NCBI GenBank assembly: GCA_949358305.1
Contig: OX442322.1
Span: forward strand, 1,984,001 to 2,048,000
Length of the DNA: 64,000 bases
Origin: Strigamia acuminata
Taxonomy: Eukaryota; Arthropoda; Chilopoda; Geophilomorpha; Linotaeniidae
Direction: 5' to 3'
A program made the translations under genes and the position numbers. Below, piece by piece: positions 62,801 to 64,000 of the stretch. The notes beneath the pieces are model-generated. The model saw nothing but the letters and a program-made list of their open reading frames with translations, was not told the DNA's origin and searched no databases. Numbering within the stretch: position 1 is the stretch's first letter; every line of letters begins with the position of its first letter.

Positions 62801-63474
62801 GCTGCAATTTGCTCTTTCTCGAGTCGTCGTTCCTCATCCAAAGTCTGTTTGAGAATTTCGTATTCATGTTTAGCTTGCTGGGCTTGAAGTTCCTCCAATC
62901 GAAGACGCTTCACCAACTAGAATTCCTCTTCCTGGGCTTCTGCTAACCGTCGGCTGCGGTCCGCCGATGCTGCGGCAATTGCGTCAACTTCATCGTCGGA
63001 AATTGGACCGCCTTGTTGATATCGAATGCGTTGCCGTTCTAGGCTGTCTTCGGCTTCCTGCAGAATGTCTTGCATCTGTTGTCTAACTTCTTTTAATTTA
63101 CGTCGAATTGGTGAATTCTCGCCCGATGATTGTGCGCTGTCAGCCGCTTTCTGGGCTGCTGCCGCCTGATAACCGCGTAATAGACGACCCTGACGTGTAG
63201 CGACGGCTATAAGCTTGTCACGAGGTAACAACGAAATGTCAATTTTCGAGCGCGGCGTTGACTTCACACTAGGCGGGGCGTTGTGTATCGGCGTAGATTT
63301 CTGCGACGTGAGACTGTCGGATTTGAGCCAAAAATCTTGGCTAAATTGGCGCGTGGTGCCTTCTTCATGATCGGAAGGTGACAACGATCTCGCTCGTCTG
63401 TCATCACGTCCTCCTCGCGTCTTAATTCGTCGCGTGCCACCCTGTCCTCTCTCTGGTTTCTTCGGCCAAGGCAT
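59884..63474 (-). CDS. gag: Element G Gag with one in-frame UAG at codon 186
   Basis: From the ATG at 63474 the frame runs 1197 codons including TAG at 62919-62917 (codon 186) and the final TGA at 59884. The first 185 residues are basic then coiled-coil-like; after the stop the coiled coil continues (LEELQAQQAK, EERRLEKEQ). A very long charged segment rich in Arg, Glu, Asp, Gln and Asn with RRNEEQRRRDE-type repeats follows, then a capsid-like domain and a CCHC knuckle (C1156-x2-C1159-x4-H1164-x4-C1169). No in-frame ATG follows closely after the UAG. The stop may be a mutation or a readthrough site. The size is more than twice that of a usual Gag. Confidence 0.85.
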
Positions 63475-63594
63475 TGTTAATAAAAGACAAGGTAGAAAGA
63501 AACAGGCTTAACTATCAAAACAAGAACCCAAAGTTATGTCCCTCAACTAAATGACTAGCTGTTAAGGTTCAAATACTATGGCCAGGCCCCCAAG
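63475..63594 (-). other. Short leader and weak primer site of G
   Basis: Only 120 bp separate gag from the LTR. On the minus strand TGGGGGC begins 2 bp after the LTR (63592-63586). This matches the first bases of a tRNA-Pro site, but the match then fails, so the primer is uncertain. Confidence 0.45.
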
Positions 63595-64000
63595 TGTAGT
63601 AATCCCGGCCTATTCTTAATAAAACCTCACTCAAATTATCAAAAATAAGCTGTGGAAATTACCAATGCCGCAACGGGACTTATATTTTAAATAAATACTA
63701 ATACTCTTACTATTCTAACTCAACAATTGATTTATCCAATTTTACAATTGAATAAATCAACCGATCCAATAAACAAACTTGCTATTTAAAAATAAACACA
63801 CACTATTTATTCTAATCTTTGAATAAATTACTATTATCAATTAAAACGCTTTACAATAAAAACTCTGAATGATTAAAATGCTAAAATTATACATAAACTA
63901 TTAATAATTTAAATGGAAAGGAAAAGTAAAATGACGACGTGGCTGACTTCGGCACGATTGCGCGACGTTTTCGTCCGATCTTCGGTCGAAATACGTCTCT
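63595..64000 (-). repeat. 5' LTR of element G (first 406 bp, truncated by window)
   Basis: Identical as far as I can see to 43165-43570. It continues past the window end. Confidence 0.92.

Larger units (their letters stand above)
43165..64000 (-). mobile_element. Element G: Ty3/gypsy retrotransposon interrupted by F, 5' LTR off-window
   Basis: The stretch from 43165 reappears from 63595 to the window end, which marks the two LTRs. Read on the minus strand: LTR, short leader, gag, pol by -1 frameshift, pol continued after F, a third ORF, polypurine tract, LTR. It is only distantly related to A and B. It sits in the 3' LTR of copia element C. Confidence 0.93.

Noticed and set aside
1-64000. 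A host gene, CRISPR array, prophage or bacterial operon
   Set aside because: Every long frame belongs to an LTR element; no regularly spaced identical repeats with spacers and no bacterial gene seen.

Overview
This 64 kb window is eukaryotic repeat DNA made almost entirely of nested LTR retrotransposons. I see no host gene, rRNA, tRNA, CRISPR array or prokaryotic signal. The source is probably an invertebrate animal, plausibly an arthropod: AT-rich spacers, Ty3/gypsy elements with a tRNA-Gln primer site, and copia elements primed either by the initiator tRNA-Met 3' end or by its anticodon half as in Drosophila copia. The species cannot be named from sequence alone.

I name eight elements. A: Ty3/gypsy, + strand, 1-10534, 5' end off-window, with gag, pol, ORF3 and 3' LTR. 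X: + strand, non-autonomous relative of A that keeps gag but not pol or ORF3, present as a tandem internal-LTR-internal-LTR array over 10535-35572. B: complete Ty3/gypsy, - strand, 17080-30235, inserted in X with TTGG target duplications. E: + strand copia remnant, 35573-36220. C: + strand copia remnant, 36221-36489 plus 42291-43164. D: complete copia, - strand, 36490-42290, inserted in C with CTATT duplications. G: Ty3/gypsy, - strand, 43165-64000, inserted in the 3' LTR of C, its 5' LTR running off-window. F: complete copia, - strand, 49949-56799, inserted in the pol of G with TATCC duplications. The inferred order of insertion is C first, then E, D and G into C, X into E, A and B into X, and F into G.

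A, B and X share a lineage: 1.65-1.75 kb LTRs, a TATA box about 355 bp into each LTR, a GGGGGATG polypurine tract, and (seen in X and B) a tRNA-Gln primer site. In A, B and the more distant G, gag and pol are joined by the same -1 frameshift heptamer (A AAA AAC), an in-frame stop and a GC-rich hairpin.

The most novel item is ORF3 of A and B, in the env position. It has no visible signal peptide or membrane segment, but keeps six cysteines at identical spacing (C-x2-C-x17-C-x2-C-x34-C-x2-C). In both elements a splice-acceptor-like AG lies at or just before its ATG, and a GTAAGT donor lies in the LTR, which suggests a spliced subgenomic mRNA. G carries a different, unrecognised third ORF in the same position. 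X keeps a short purine-rich piece of pol upstream of gag, which points to a possible central polypurine tract.
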